A stretch of DNA of 12,622 nucleotides. It comes from Gonium pectorale. Lineage: Eukaryota > Chlorophyta > Chlorophyceae > Chlamydomonadales > Volvocaceae. Below are positions 1 to 9,900 of the stretch, piece by piece (the first letter of the stretch is position 1; the number at the start of each line of letters is the position of its first letter). The stretch spans positions 8,336 to 20,957 of the forward strand of contig LSYV01000322.1 in the NCBI GenBank assembly GCA_001584585.1, read 5' to 3'. The notes under the pieces are model-generated. The model did not search any database, was not told where the DNA came from, and was given only the letters and a program-made list of their open reading frames with translations. A program made the position numbers and the translations under genes.

Positions 1-123
1 CCCCCCGGGGCGCCGACGCCCACCATTGCACGCGGCTGGTCAGCCCGTACCGCCGTTGCGTGTGCGACCCAGCTCGGCCCCCCCCCCTGCACCCGCGTCC
101 TCGTCCCGCGCCCCCGAGAGCAG

Positions 124-185
124 GCAAGCGAGACGAGGGGGACCCCGACGACGCTGCGACGGCGCTCCGGGAGGCGCACGAGGAG
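124..185 (+). other. Nudix gene, exon with the Nudix box
   Basis: The acceptor is CAG at 121-123 and the donor is GTGCGG at 186. The exon is entered with one base of a Gly codon supplied from upstream and ends on a complete Glu codon. It encodes the metal-binding REAHEE core. The spacing from Gly to Arg-Glu (14 residues between) fits plant NUDX-type boxes rather than the shorter classical box. Confidence 0.8.
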
Positions 186-2217
186 GTGCGGGGGAGAAGG
201 GGGCAGGGCGCGGGTTTGGGTGTGCGTGTCTGCGTCTGTGAGGTGGTGGTGGTGTGTGGTGGTGTGTGTGGGGGGGTGCGCCGCTGAGAGGATGCGCTGT
301 ACGGAGAGGCCGGGAAGGTGGGCGCCACGGGGAGGGGCAGCGGCGGCGACCGCGAGGAAGACGGCGAGGGAGAGGCGAGGGAGGGAGGGGGCGGCGCGCG
401 TGCCGGCGGCCGGCGGCCGTTTCAGGGGGTGGTGTCTGCTACGAAGAGGGGGGGGGCGCCAGCGGCGGAGCGGGCTCTGTGGACCTCCCCTCCGTGGCGC
501 CCCGCCTTTGGCTGACGCCCCCAGTCCCACCCCTCGCCAGCCCTCCGTGCCGCCTCGCCTCCCCCCAGCCCCACCCCCGCCTCCCCCGCCCGCGCCCCCT
601 GCCCACGCGCCCGCCCGCCCCCCCGGCCCTCGCGCCCCAAATCCCCGGCCGCCAACCGCCGACCGTCACCGGACATCGAAATCGCATTCGCCACAACCAC
701 CAACCGTCGTAACTGCCAACCGCCATGGCCGTCGGCTGCACAGCTGGGGCTTGACCCGTCGCGCGTCACGGTGCTCGGCCGCCTGCCGCCCGTGCTGTCA
801 AAGCACCACCTCAGCGTCACGCCCGTGCTGGCGCTCCTGTCGCCCGACGCCGTCCCCTCGCCCAACCCGGCCGAGGTGGCGGCGGCCTTCACCGTTCCCC
901 TGGCCGTCTTCCTGGGGCAGCTGGGCGACCCACGGGTCGGCAGTAGCGGCAGCGGCAGCCCCGCCGCCGGCGACGACGACTCGGGCCCTGGGAAGGCGCC
1001 GGCGGCAGCGGCGGAGGCAGCGGCGGATGCGGATGCAGAAGCGGAGGCGGGCGCGCAGCTGGGGCGCCGCACTCGGCGCCGAACGGTGGAGCCGGAGGCG
1101 GGGGCCGGGGCGGGGGCGGAGGCGGAGGAGGGCAGCCGCCAGCACGCCGAGCCGCTCGTGTGGCGCGTCGACGCGAGTGGCGCCTCAGCCACAGGCGGCG
1201 GCGGCGGCGGCTCCGCCGGTGGTCAGGCCGGGATCGGCGCGGACTGCGCGTATGCCTCCGCGCGGCACGAGTCTCGGGACATCCGCTGGGGGGAGCACAC
1301 CTACAGGATCCACCACTTCCTGTACGGGGTAAGTGCGCAACACGGGGGGCTGGCGGGCGCGATTGCGGCGGCGCCGGCGGGGGCTTGGGCGGCAACGGCG
1401 CCGCGGCGACGACGCGCGCCCTACCCTAATCATCGCGTGCGGCTCCCAGACCCCCGAGATCTGCTGCTGCAGGGCGAAGGGCGCGCTGCACTGCAGAACG
1501 GGGGCACTGGCCGGCGCTGTGTCGCCTGGCGCTGCGTCGGCGCGCGCCCGGACTGACCCTGACCCTGCAGCAGCGGCGCAGGCCCGCGCAACGGCTGCGC
1601 CAGACCCTTGCTGCCGAGCGCGGGGAGGGGGGGGGTAATACGGAATGGGAAATACGGGGAGGGGGGGTGTTGAAATGAAACGACGCATCCGGGTGTGGGT
1701 CTGTGCGGATGGGGGTTTCGGGGGCGCGGGGTGCAGGGGCTGCCGCCCTGCGCCGCGCCTCTTCCGCCCCGAGCCCACGCCCGGGCGCGCAGGACAGCGT
1801 GCCGCACCAAAGGTGTGCCAGGAGGCGGCGCGGGCTGGGAGCCAGCGAGTCGGGCAGTGCGCGCGCTGCAGAGCTGGCGATGATCCGCATACCCCACCCC
1901 ACCCCACGCCCGTGCTGTTGCCACGCCCGCCCGCCCGCCCGTCCCGCCGGTCTCCTCTGAAGGAATTTGAGGTGTGGGGCCTCACCGCCACCATCTGCAT
2001 CGCCGCCGCGCAGCTGGCTCTGGGGAGGGCGCCAGCTTTCGAGGTGGGGACGCGGGGTGGGGTGTCCGAGTGCTGGCGCCTGGCGGGGCGGGGTGGTGGG
2101 GTCGCTGTGGGGGGTGGCATGCCTCTGCGGCTCAAGGCGTCCTTACATCCTGCTTGCAATCTACCTATGGCCGCACAGGCTTTGACGGGGCCCTGTAACC
2201 CGCAACGTAACCCGTAA
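124..2217 (+). CDS. Nudix hydrolase, coenzyme A diphosphatase / NUDX11-15-22 type, spliced, 5' end missing
   Basis: This is the 3' part of a gene for a Nudix hydrolase, a family that cleaves nucleoside diphosphate-linked compounds. The closest match I recognise is the plant CoA/acyl-CoA diphosphatase group. Exons are 124-185, 744-1328 and 1963-2043 plus 2179-2217, or 1963-2217 without the last intron. The Nudix box is split between exons: GKRDEGDPDDAATALREAHE with a second E ends the first exon and LGLDPSRV begins the next. The following LPPVLSKHHLSVTPVLALL, NPAEVAAAFTVPLAVFL, WGEHTYRIHHFLYG and EFEVWGLTA match the order of conserved blocks in this subgroup. All junctions keep codon phase (1, 0, 0, 0). 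The start codon and the upstream half, including the GEVAFPGG-like segment, lie before the window. A long low-complexity insert is unusual. The natural substrate and the organelle cannot be read from this part. Confidence 0.85.
186..743 (+). other. Intron of the Nudix gene
   Basis: The 558-base intron runs from GTGCGG to CACAG. The first third is G-rich with a GTGGTGGT run near 241-275; the part from about 485 to 660 is strongly C-rich. No additional exon is needed because the phases of the flanking exons agree. Bases 1-123 also look intronic; I see no supportable exon in them. Confidence 0.7.
744..1328 (+). other. Nudix gene, large central exon with low-complexity insert
   Basis: The exon begins after CACAG at 739-743 with LGLDPSRV, which completes the Nudix box, and ends with HHFLYG before a GTAAGT donor at 1329. 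A branch-like CTAAC-type motif (GTAACTGCCAAC) lies just upstream. About 115 codons between roughly 918 and 1270 are Gly/Ala/Ser/Glu/Asp repeats with no family counterpart. The flanking segments PLAVFL and SRDIRWGEHTYRIHHF would normally be only a few residues apart. Confidence 0.8.
1329..1962 (+). other. Intron of the Nudix gene
   Basis: The 634-base intron has a strong GTAAGT donor and a CTGAAG acceptor. It contains G-run clusters near 1622-1672 and a pyrimidine-rich tail at 1895-1957. Several open frames cross it but none joins the Nudix coding frame better than the direct splice. Confidence 0.65.
1963..2217 (+). other. Nudix gene, C-terminal coding region with an optional in-frame intron
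   Basis: The acceptor is AAG at 1960-1962 after a TCTCCTCT tract. EFEVWGLTATICIAAAQLAL then GRAPAFE matches the terminal helix of the family (WGLTA...RPPAF). A possible donor, GTGGGG at 2044, and acceptor, CACAG ending at 2178, would remove 135 bases. That is a multiple of three with no in-frame stop, so spliced and unspliced forms both end at TAA 2215-2217. The first part (1963-2043) is well supported; the last 13 codons and the retained form are uncertain. Confidence 0.65.
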
Positions 2218-2224
2218 CCCGTAG
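2195..2224. repeat. Short GTAACCC tandem repeat at the end of the Nudix gene
   Basis: GTAACCC occurs at 2195-2201, 2207-2213 and 2214-2220, with imperfect units between and after. It overlaps the last Nudix codons. The TGTAA at 2194-2198 resembles the algal poly(A) signal but lies before or at the stop, so it is unlikely to be the main one. Confidence 0.6.
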
Positions 2225-2441
2225 CGGAATCGTCTTGTGGGGTGGCGCAGGGGTCGGGGCCCTCAGCAGGGTTCTGGTCTTGTGGGGCGGTTGGGTCAGT
2301 GGGGTTGGTTTTGGCAGGTGGATTCCGTTAGCGTGCCTGGCCAGCAGGCCAGCAGACCAGCAGCAGAGGCCGTGTTTGCCACGGCGTTGGGCGGTTGTGC
2401 GGGTGTGTGTCTCGGGAGGAGGATGGGCGGCTTCATCGCGG

Positions 2442-2466
2442 CTCTTTGCGTGACTCACGCAAAGAG
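2442..2466. repeat. Perfect 25-base palindrome (12-base arms, 1-base centre)
   Basis: The arm CTCTTTGCGTGA at 2442-2453 is the exact reverse complement of 2455-2466, with a single C at 2454 between them. It lies about 225 bases past the Nudix stop codon. As RNA it could form a strong hairpin in the 3' UTR; as DNA it could be a dimeric protein-binding site. The sequence does not decide between these. Confidence 0.9.
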
Positions 2467-3104
2467 TGCGTGAAGGGGTGTCGCGGCAGCCCAGATTCTT
2501 GCGAGCCAGGGGGCATGTATTTTCGATGGCCGTACGACGCGGGACGTGCCGGGCCGCGGCCTTCACCATGCTCACGGGGGGAAGGGCGTATTGCGGGATG
2601 CGGGAACCGCCTGACAGCAGCTGACTTTTGCGGCCCCGGGCCCCCGCACCCGCCCCCTGAACCCAACAGGAGCGGTGTCCGGGTAGCGAGCACTACAGCT
2701 CCTTCTACTGGGATGGCTCTGCCGTTCGTGTCAGGTCGCAGGCAGTTGGCATTCCAGGGGCGGCCGCAGCGGGCGCAGACGAGTGATGGAAACGGATGGA
2801 AAAAAACCACCAACGCAAGCCGGACAGCAGCGATGCAAAATACTGGGCCGGAGTGCAAGTCGCTGATGTGGAGGTGATGGTATGGGATTGCTGGACTTGG
2901 ACCCCAGAGGCAGAGAGGTCTGGTGGGCATGTGTGTGAACCTGGTGTCACCTTTCATAGCAACTCTGAAATGAGCGTCTGGCAGCGTCTCCTAATTTAAT
3001 AGCCCTCCCTTCTATATCCTCAACAGCTTGATCGCTGTTACGTGTACTGTGCCCTGCTACTTCGCGTCAGCATGGCTGCGTCGAGCTCGCGCTTCTCGCT
3101 TCCC

Positions 3105-3109
3105 TGTAA
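3105..3109 (+). terminator. Candidate TGTAA poly(A) signal for the Nudix gene
   Basis: TGTAA is the usual polyadenylation signal of Chlamydomonas and relatives. This copy lies about 890 bases after the stop, giving a long but acceptable 3' UTR for these algae. Another copy at 3693-3697 is only 41 bases before the start of gene 2 and seems too late. No transcript evidence is available. Confidence 0.25.
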
Positions 3110-3684
3110 CGTTGAATATGTATCCGAGGTAATTCTTAAAAATTCGTCATGGCTGAAGCTGCAAAAAATAGGCTGTCGGCAAACCCCCTCCAAGCGACAC
3201 TGTCTCGGGTATTCTAGCAGTCAGCGCGCCAAAAACGGTATGGTCCACCATGTCACGCCGTTCATGCATTTGGACAAAACAAATTACATGTTCTTTGGTA
3301 TATTAGCGTTTCCACATTGGAAACCGGTAAAAAGAGGACCTTGCTTAGTACACCACTGACTCTAAACAGCGCCCGAAGCTTTGCTACCGTGAAGGGGACT
3401 GTTTAACGTGCGCATTTATTTGTTAAATCTGCCGTTCGTGCTGATGTCGAAGCCGGTCGTCGCGGTCCATCGGATTGCAAACGTCAGCGAACCTTGCACA
3501 GCGTACTAAGAGCGTCGTGTGAAATTTCTGATAGCGGTATGTTCAGCGCTGATCGTAAGCTTCTAATGGCTTTAGGATGGCAACCCCTTGCTTGGTAATC
3601 ACCTGGTCGCCATTCCTGCTGCGCAGGTTGGCCTCAGACAACAAGCTGCTGCACGCTGGCGACCGATTAATAACTAGAAAAGGC

Positions 3685-3691
3685 CATATAA
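3685..3691 (+). promoter_or_regulatory. Weak TATA-like site before gene 2
   Basis: CATATAA lies 47 bases upstream of the chosen ATG at 3738. If it acts about 30 bases before transcription start, the 5' UTR would be only about 20 bases. It is one of few A/T runs close to the start, but a transcription start further upstream in the AT-rich island is equally possible. Confidence 0.3.
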
Positions 3692-3737
3692 CTGTAACGG
3701 GTAGCTGGCTGCGCATAGCAGCCTGACGCCGGCCGGC

Positions 3738-3921
3738 ATGGCGCCGGCTGGCCAGCTGTTTCATCAGCGCCGTGGACAAGGTCGACACAGCCTTGCCGTG
3801 CTGATCATATGCTGCTGCTTGGCGGTATGCTCCCGCATGGTATGGGGCCAGAGCGTGGGATCCGCCCCGCCTCCGTCGCCGTACGGGCCGTGGAGCGCCG
3901 TAGACGACATGAACGAGCAAC
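3738..3921 (+). other. Gene 2 exon 1: signal peptide
   Basis: The ATG at 3738 (GCCGGCATGG context, G at +4) opens a frame with basic residues, then the hydrophobic LAVLIICCCLAVC and a likely cleavage after VWG, followed by PPPSPYGPW. The exon is ended at 3921 (donor GTACGA at 3922) because this is the only GT in the right place that gives phase 1 for the next exon. The open frame itself continues to a stop at 3969-3971. Confidence 0.7.
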
Positions 3922-6900
3922 GTACGATCTTTGTGGGGTCGCAACGGGTGCTGGTACCAGCCGGCGCATAACACGGGGTCATGCGCCAACCGTACGCTGC
4001 CTGCCCTGCTCCTGTTTCATCCTGCCTCTCGGCATTAGCCCGCCGTACGTCTCGCAAGCTCTGCAGCACGCACATGCACGTCTTATGTACATGTACTGCA
4101 ATCTTACACTCGTGTTGGAGTACCCTCGTGATCGTTACTTTTGCTCTCGGTTCGGCATGCCTGCTGCCCCTGCGCGCAGACAAGGGCCTGCTCAAGTTCA
4201 TCCTCAGCGGCAACACAAGCTTCTGGAGCCGGCCAGAAGTTGCCACACGGATGGGCTTTGGCACGGCGCCTTGGCGCTGCGTCAGCCGCTGCAGCGCCCA
4301 GTACTATGCGTCTGCACAGGAGTGCGCTCCAGACTGTGAGACGCAGACGTACTGCGAGCCCGGAGGTAGGCGCGCTCAAGGGCAGTTGAGCGGGAGGGGG
4401 GGCCCTCTCACAGCCCGGGCGAGTGTGGAGGGGGTAAAGTGACGGGCGGGCTGCAGGAAGACAAACACAGCGACACAGCGTTCACGCCCGCCGAACCCTG
4501 AGGAGCCAAAGGCGAAGGTGCGCTATTGCTCGGGCGGGGTGAGGGACTATGATCGCAGCTTCATGGACTATGATTGCCGCCCGTTACTGCAGTGACTGAT
4601 ACGTATCGTGTTCCCCATCGCTCGCGGGAGGGGCCCAATGCGCCATGATCGCTTCAGCCACTGTCGGTACCCTCGCCGCTGCCCCACACCGAGAGGGTCC
4701 GTCTGCTCGCCACGCCTTGTACCCTTGCGCCCTCCCCGTACTGGGCAACGTCGCACCCTTCGGGTGTGCATGGTCATAGAGCGGTGACCTCCCCTGTTTA
4801 CTTTCTTCTCGCTTCAGCGCAACGGTTGTGGCGAAGCGGCTCTCGGGTGGGCAGACTCGCGTTCTCGCCTGTTCGGCTTGTTCAGCAATGCAGAATGCTG
4901 CGGTGCCGTTCTGTACGGTACGGTACTGTACGGCGCGGCCGCGCCGGCGCGCACGAGCGAGCAAGCAGCGTCGGCATCGGGGGATGCGATGCCTCGCGAC
5001 CCCCCCCCCCCACCCAACGTAACCCGTGCCAACCGCCCCTCGCTGTGCGCCCGCGCTCGATCCCCCCCCCGCAGGGCCCGCCCTCAGCGACGCCAACACC
5101 ACGTGCTGCGCGCTGAGCCTGCTGGACCAGTCCTACAGCTCCGCGCACCCGCCCAGCTCCGCGCAGCCCGGCTGGTGCAGCACATACCCGGCATGGTGAG
5201 GAACGCATCCGGCCGCCCCCTGCTGCCGGGCCCGAGCCGCAAGGTCTCGCGCCCGCCGGTGTGCGAGCGCCCGCCCCGCTTTTGACGGGTCATAATGTAG
5301 CATGAAAGGCTGGCGCGCCCGCAGCCACGCACCACAAGCGTAGCCACTGGCGCCGCAGGCGGCATAACCCTTGTCCGTCGCCGCCTTGTCCGTCGGTGCC
5401 TTGACACCGCCGCCCCTCCATCGCCCCCCACCTCCCGCCAGCTCATCGCGGCACCCGCCCTTTCTCCCCCCCCCCACACACACCCCATACGCCGAGCACC
5501 GACGCACCCGCGATGCCCCCCCCCTGGCTCGGCGACTCTTTCTGCGACTTTTTTGTGGGCGGGCGGGACACGGGCTCCCCCGTAGGCTATCACCTTCTGC
5601 TCCTTTCGCTCTTCGGGTTAGGCGGGCTTTCGCGATCGGGCTTGGGTGTCGGTCCAGACTGCAAGGATAGCCGGTCCGGACTTCTCAGCCCGCTCAAAAC
5701 ACCGGCCTCGTGGTCCATGCATGCACAGGACCCACAGGGAGGGATGGCGCCAGCGCCCAGCTCTCGGCCTCTCAGCCCCCAGTTGCCTACCTCGGGACAG
5801 ACGTGCGCCCCCAGGCTTCTCTACCGAGAATGCCTTCCAAACCCACTACCCCCCTGGCTCGACCCCGTCTGCCTGCCTGCAGGAGTGACGGCGCCGCCCG
5901 GCCCAGTGTGTGCGACTTCAACGCCTACAGCGCACGCGGCGCGTCTCCGCCCGGCGGCAAGGACGACCCGTACCTGTCGGTGGCGTGCTCGCGGATCGCC
6001 ACGCCGACGTACGCCGTGAGCGGCACACGCTACCGCAACGACACGGCGGCGCGCGTGATGCACTACGGCGCCGTGAAGCTGACGTCCAACACCACGCGCA
6101 ACGCCGTCACTCGGCTGTGAGTACGTCAGTGCGCGGGGGAGTGGTGGGGTGAGGAGCTGTGTGCGCCCCTTGGTACAGCGCAGCGCACGGGCGCACGCAC
6201 ACACACACACACACTTACGCTCGTCGTATGCGTTGTTCCTTTTCAACACACACACACACGCGCGCGCGCACCACTGTTCCGCATACATGACGCGCACCCC
6301 ACTGCATTCAGCATTCTGTCTAGCATCCGTAACACACACCACTGCGGCTGCGCGCCTGCTTTGCCCTGCTCGCATGCCCTGAGCACATCCTTTACACTCC
6401 CCAGCACGCATCTGCACGCTGCAGAGGGTTTGGAGCTCAGGCCCTACATTGGCTTCTGGGTTGTCCAGCCGGTTGTGTTGACCGGCGTAAGCGCGAAAGT
6501 GGCCAGTTGTGTTTGTGTTATGTATGCCGGTTGTGTGTGTGTGGGCGCCCGGGGCAACGCCCTCGGACGGGCCTACCGGCAGTCGTTACACGCGACTGCC
6601 GTGACGGATCGGACCCAGCGGTGGTTGGGCTCGCGCGCCAGGCCGCCGCTGAGCCGCTGACAACCACGCTCACGAGACAAGACGAGCGCACATGCAGCCC
6701 CGCCCCGCCCCGACCGCACACCCGCCCATCTCCCTCACGCGACCTCCCCCCTTACCCCCTCCCCACTCCGCCCTCAGCTCGCTGCGGCACACCCCCGTGT
6801 GGCACCACCCTGCCATAAATGTGACAGCGCCGCCAGAGTTCAGTCTCGTGGACGAGCTCGCTTGCCTTCCGCTGGAGGAGATGTAAGTGGGGCGTTGTTC

Positions 6901-9900
6901 AGTTTGGGGACTGCGGGGCCCACGCGCCATTTGATTCAGTTCGGGGACTGCGGGGCTCGCGTGCCTTCCGCTGGAGGAGATGCGAGCCGCGCCACGCCGC
7001 GCCAGTGCCGTGGCCCGCTCACACCGTGCATTGCGTCCGGGGGCGGAGTGGCTGCATCCGAACATGCGGGGTGGGACTTGGCACCGCCGGGTGCGGGTGT
7101 GGGGTGCGGGTGTGGGGCGCGCAGCAACGCGCTCGCTTGCCGGGCTAAGCGCCGCCGCGGGAGGGTGTCAAGAGCAGAAAAACCTGCACAGAAAGGGGGT
7201 GCCGCGGGTGGGGGAGGGCGGCCGGCGTTGTCCCGCCTGTGCGCTGCTGGTTTACTAGGTGCGGCATGCTAAGGCGAGCGATCGGGGCGCAGCGCGGGGG
7301 CTGCCTCGCGGCCCAGCTCCTCGTCCCACGAAACGTTTCGCTGAGGGCTAGGAGCGCGGCGGTAGGCCCTGCACCCTTGGGACTCCCGTAACGAGGTTGC
7401 CTCGCCATGCTGCCCACACATAGACCCCCACGGTATGCACGCATGTCCCCCACCCCGACACGCGGGGACCCGAAGAGCTTTGCTCTGCCCGGCTGGGCCC
7501 GAACGCGCTGGCCTCCTCGATGGGGCCGCCGATGCAGCCGGGCGCGGGCCCGCCGCCGGGCTCCCGGGCCCTCAGGGCGCCAGGCCGGTCCCGAGGCGGG
7601 CCGTGGTGCGCGTGGCATGGTGCCGCCCACGACGGGCAACGAGGCGCGCAGTCAAGGCGCGCCCGCCTCGGGGACCGCCGGTAGCTGCCCGTCGGGCAGC
7701 GCCCTCATACTCCCTGCCGTGAGCGCAAATGTGCGCGCGCAGCCTCCGGGTGGGCCGCCGGCGCCAAGCACGCCCGTCGCCCGCTCCCGGGCATGGGGGG
7801 CTCGCCCTTACCCCCCCCCCCGCCCCGTCCCCGCCCACCCCCCCTCCCCCGACCCCAACCCCCCGATGCCGATGTCCTTGCGCGCCGCAGCTACTTCGAG
7901 GACGTGTATTTCCGTCCGGAGCACTTCCAATACGCCGTGTACCCGGATCGGGTGTACGACGGTGTTGAGTTTGACCTGTAAGTCTGGCGGGTGGGGGGTG
8001 GGGGATGGGGGTGGGTTGCGTGTGCCGCCGTGTCCGTGCGTGGACCCACGGGCTGGGCGCCCACGCAGGCCGGGTGGAGTCGGGGCGGGGTCCTTGGCCC
8101 GCCGTCCCGTCGGGGCGGGGGGGAGGGCCGGGTAGGGCGGGGGGGGCGGGGGAGCCGGGGGGGCGGAGTGGGGCAGCGCCGGCCGTGCTGGCAGGGACGA
8201 GAGAAGCAGTTTCATCTGGCTGCGGCCAGCCGGCTGCGCCACGGCCATGTACGGCGGTCGGTCCCTGGGAGTGCTGCCGTGCAATGCGCCTGGGGGTGGG
8301 GGGTGGGGGTGGCGTCCTTCCGGTGGGATGCGCCCGCTCCCGGACGTGCAATGCGGCTTGCTGTGGGACACGGCAAGTGAAGGGCACTGCGTGCTGCCGT
8401 CCGACCTGCCCGCGCCGGCTGGCTGCGCTGGGGCGCGCCAGCCGCACAGCAGCAGCTCCGGCGCAGCTCCCGGCGCAGCTCCAGCTTCGTGTCCGCTCTG
8501 CCGCTTGCGCTCCCGCCTGCGCTGCCTCCTGGGGAGCGTCCGGGTATAGTGTGGGTGCTCGGGGCCCGCAGGAGCGGGGGGGGATGGCCGTGGCGTGCCC
8601 GTGCTGGTCCGTCGCGCGGGGCCGCCCGGCGAAGGGGCGCAAGAAGGGCCCACCAGGGACTTTGCTTTGCCCATTGCATCGCTGCCGCGCCGCGCCGCCC
8701 CACCCGCCCAACCACCTCGCGCTACGGCTACAGTCCCCAAGCAAGCGCTGCTGGCTCCCAGCCCGTCCTCGCCGAGCCCTGTTTCTCGGACTCATCCCCG
8801 CCACCACCACCACTAACACACACACCCCGCCCGGAAACACACACGAACGCGCAGGTGGAACTACACGACGTGGCCCTTCGACCCCGTCGCCCGCGTCCAG
8901 TTCCCCATCAACTACTTCACCTGGGTTGCATGTGCGTCGGAAAGGCCGGCTGAGTCGGGAAGGCGGGGAGCCCCGGAACTGGAGAGACGGGGAAGGCGTG
9001 GAGCCGGGGAGTCAGGCAGTCGGGCCGGGGGCGCATGGCTTCACACGAGCGCGGTTTATTAGTCCGTCCGGACTGTCGGGCTTTTGGCCGCGGGCGGCCC
9101 CCCGTGCGGGCGACCCCTCGCCTCGGCCCTTCCTGGTGTCGTGAAGCGCCCCGCCCCGCGCCCGTACCGCAGCGTACAACATCGTGCGCGCCAAGGTGGT
9201 TGCCAGCCTGGCCAGCCTCAACGGTCGCCTGGCGCTCCGGAACCACGCGATGGACGTGTGCAAGTTTGCGCCCTTCCAGGAGCTCAACGCCATGCGGTGC
9301 GTTGTCGCGCGGCGGCTGCGGCCGGTCCGTCCGGCTGCCGTTGGCTGCGCTGTTGTGCTGGGGTGGTTGCTCGGCGGTCGGAGGGGGTCTTGGGGGGGGG
9401 GTAAGGGTGTTCCCGCAGACGCCGCCTGCGACGGCCCACACCACACCCACACCGCACCCACACCGCACCCACACCGCACCCAGTGTAACAGTGCACCAGT
9501 GCTGCAATACGCGCAAGTCCGCCCATGCCCGCCCTGATACCGCGCCTACCCAGGTGACCGCACCCGCCCCACACCCGCCCCCCACACATACCCGCACTCG
9601 CACCCGCCCGCGTGGCCCTCCCACGCCCGCCTCGAACCCACGCCCGCGCCAACGCCCACCGCACAACGGCACCCACCCGCCCACACCCGCCAACCGACAC
9701 CCACCCAACCGCCCCACACCCGCCTGGCTCAGGTGGACCTCCCGCGCGCGCCTCCAGTGGAACAACATGCTGCGTACGGCAACCGAGATGGTGGCGTACG
9801 GCAACCAGACCAAGCCGGTGGGCTGGATACCGCCCGCGCCGGACCCGATCTCGGCCCGCCAGTTCCTGCCCGACACGCTCAAGCGCCTGACCATCAAGCG

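Larger units (their letters stand above)
2218..3737. other. Intergenic region between the two genes
   Basis: This 1.5 kb stretch holds the presumed 3' UTR of the Nudix gene and the promoter of gene 2. GC falls visibly along it: 2218-2980 is similar to the flanks, while about 2985-3560 is far more AT-rich (one line checked by eye, 3121-3180, is 25 of 60 G+C). The longest + frame, 3042-3359 (105 codons), has no recognisable motif and no splice partner and is not called as a gene. A palindrome, a TGTAA motif and a TATA-like site are listed separately. Confidence 0.7.

Noticed and set aside
220..1332. 370-codon + frame starting in the Nudix intron
   Set aside because: It is out of frame with the Nudix motifs and has only Arg/Pro/Ala-rich sequence.
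2195..2224. GTAACCC repeats as a telomere-like tract
   Set aside because: There are only about three units and they do not match the TTTTAGGG type known from Chlamydomonas.
2395..2957. Overlapping + and - frames after the Nudix gene
   Set aside because: No family features; they overlap the palindrome and each other.
3042..3359. 105-codon + frame in the AT-rich island
   Set aside because: It has no recognisable motif, no upstream signal and no splice partners, and AT-rich DNA of this length can be open by chance. It may deserve a transcript check.
3922..3971. Exon 1 read through to its stop as a 77-residue secreted peptide
   Set aside because: A phase-matching donor at 3922 leads directly into the Cys-rich exon 2; a short secreted peptide gene remains a weaker alternative.
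7572..8840. 422-codon open frame on the minus strand
   Set aside because: It covers exon 7 and intron sequence and is composed of low-complexity Pro/Arg/Ala; no domain was recognised.
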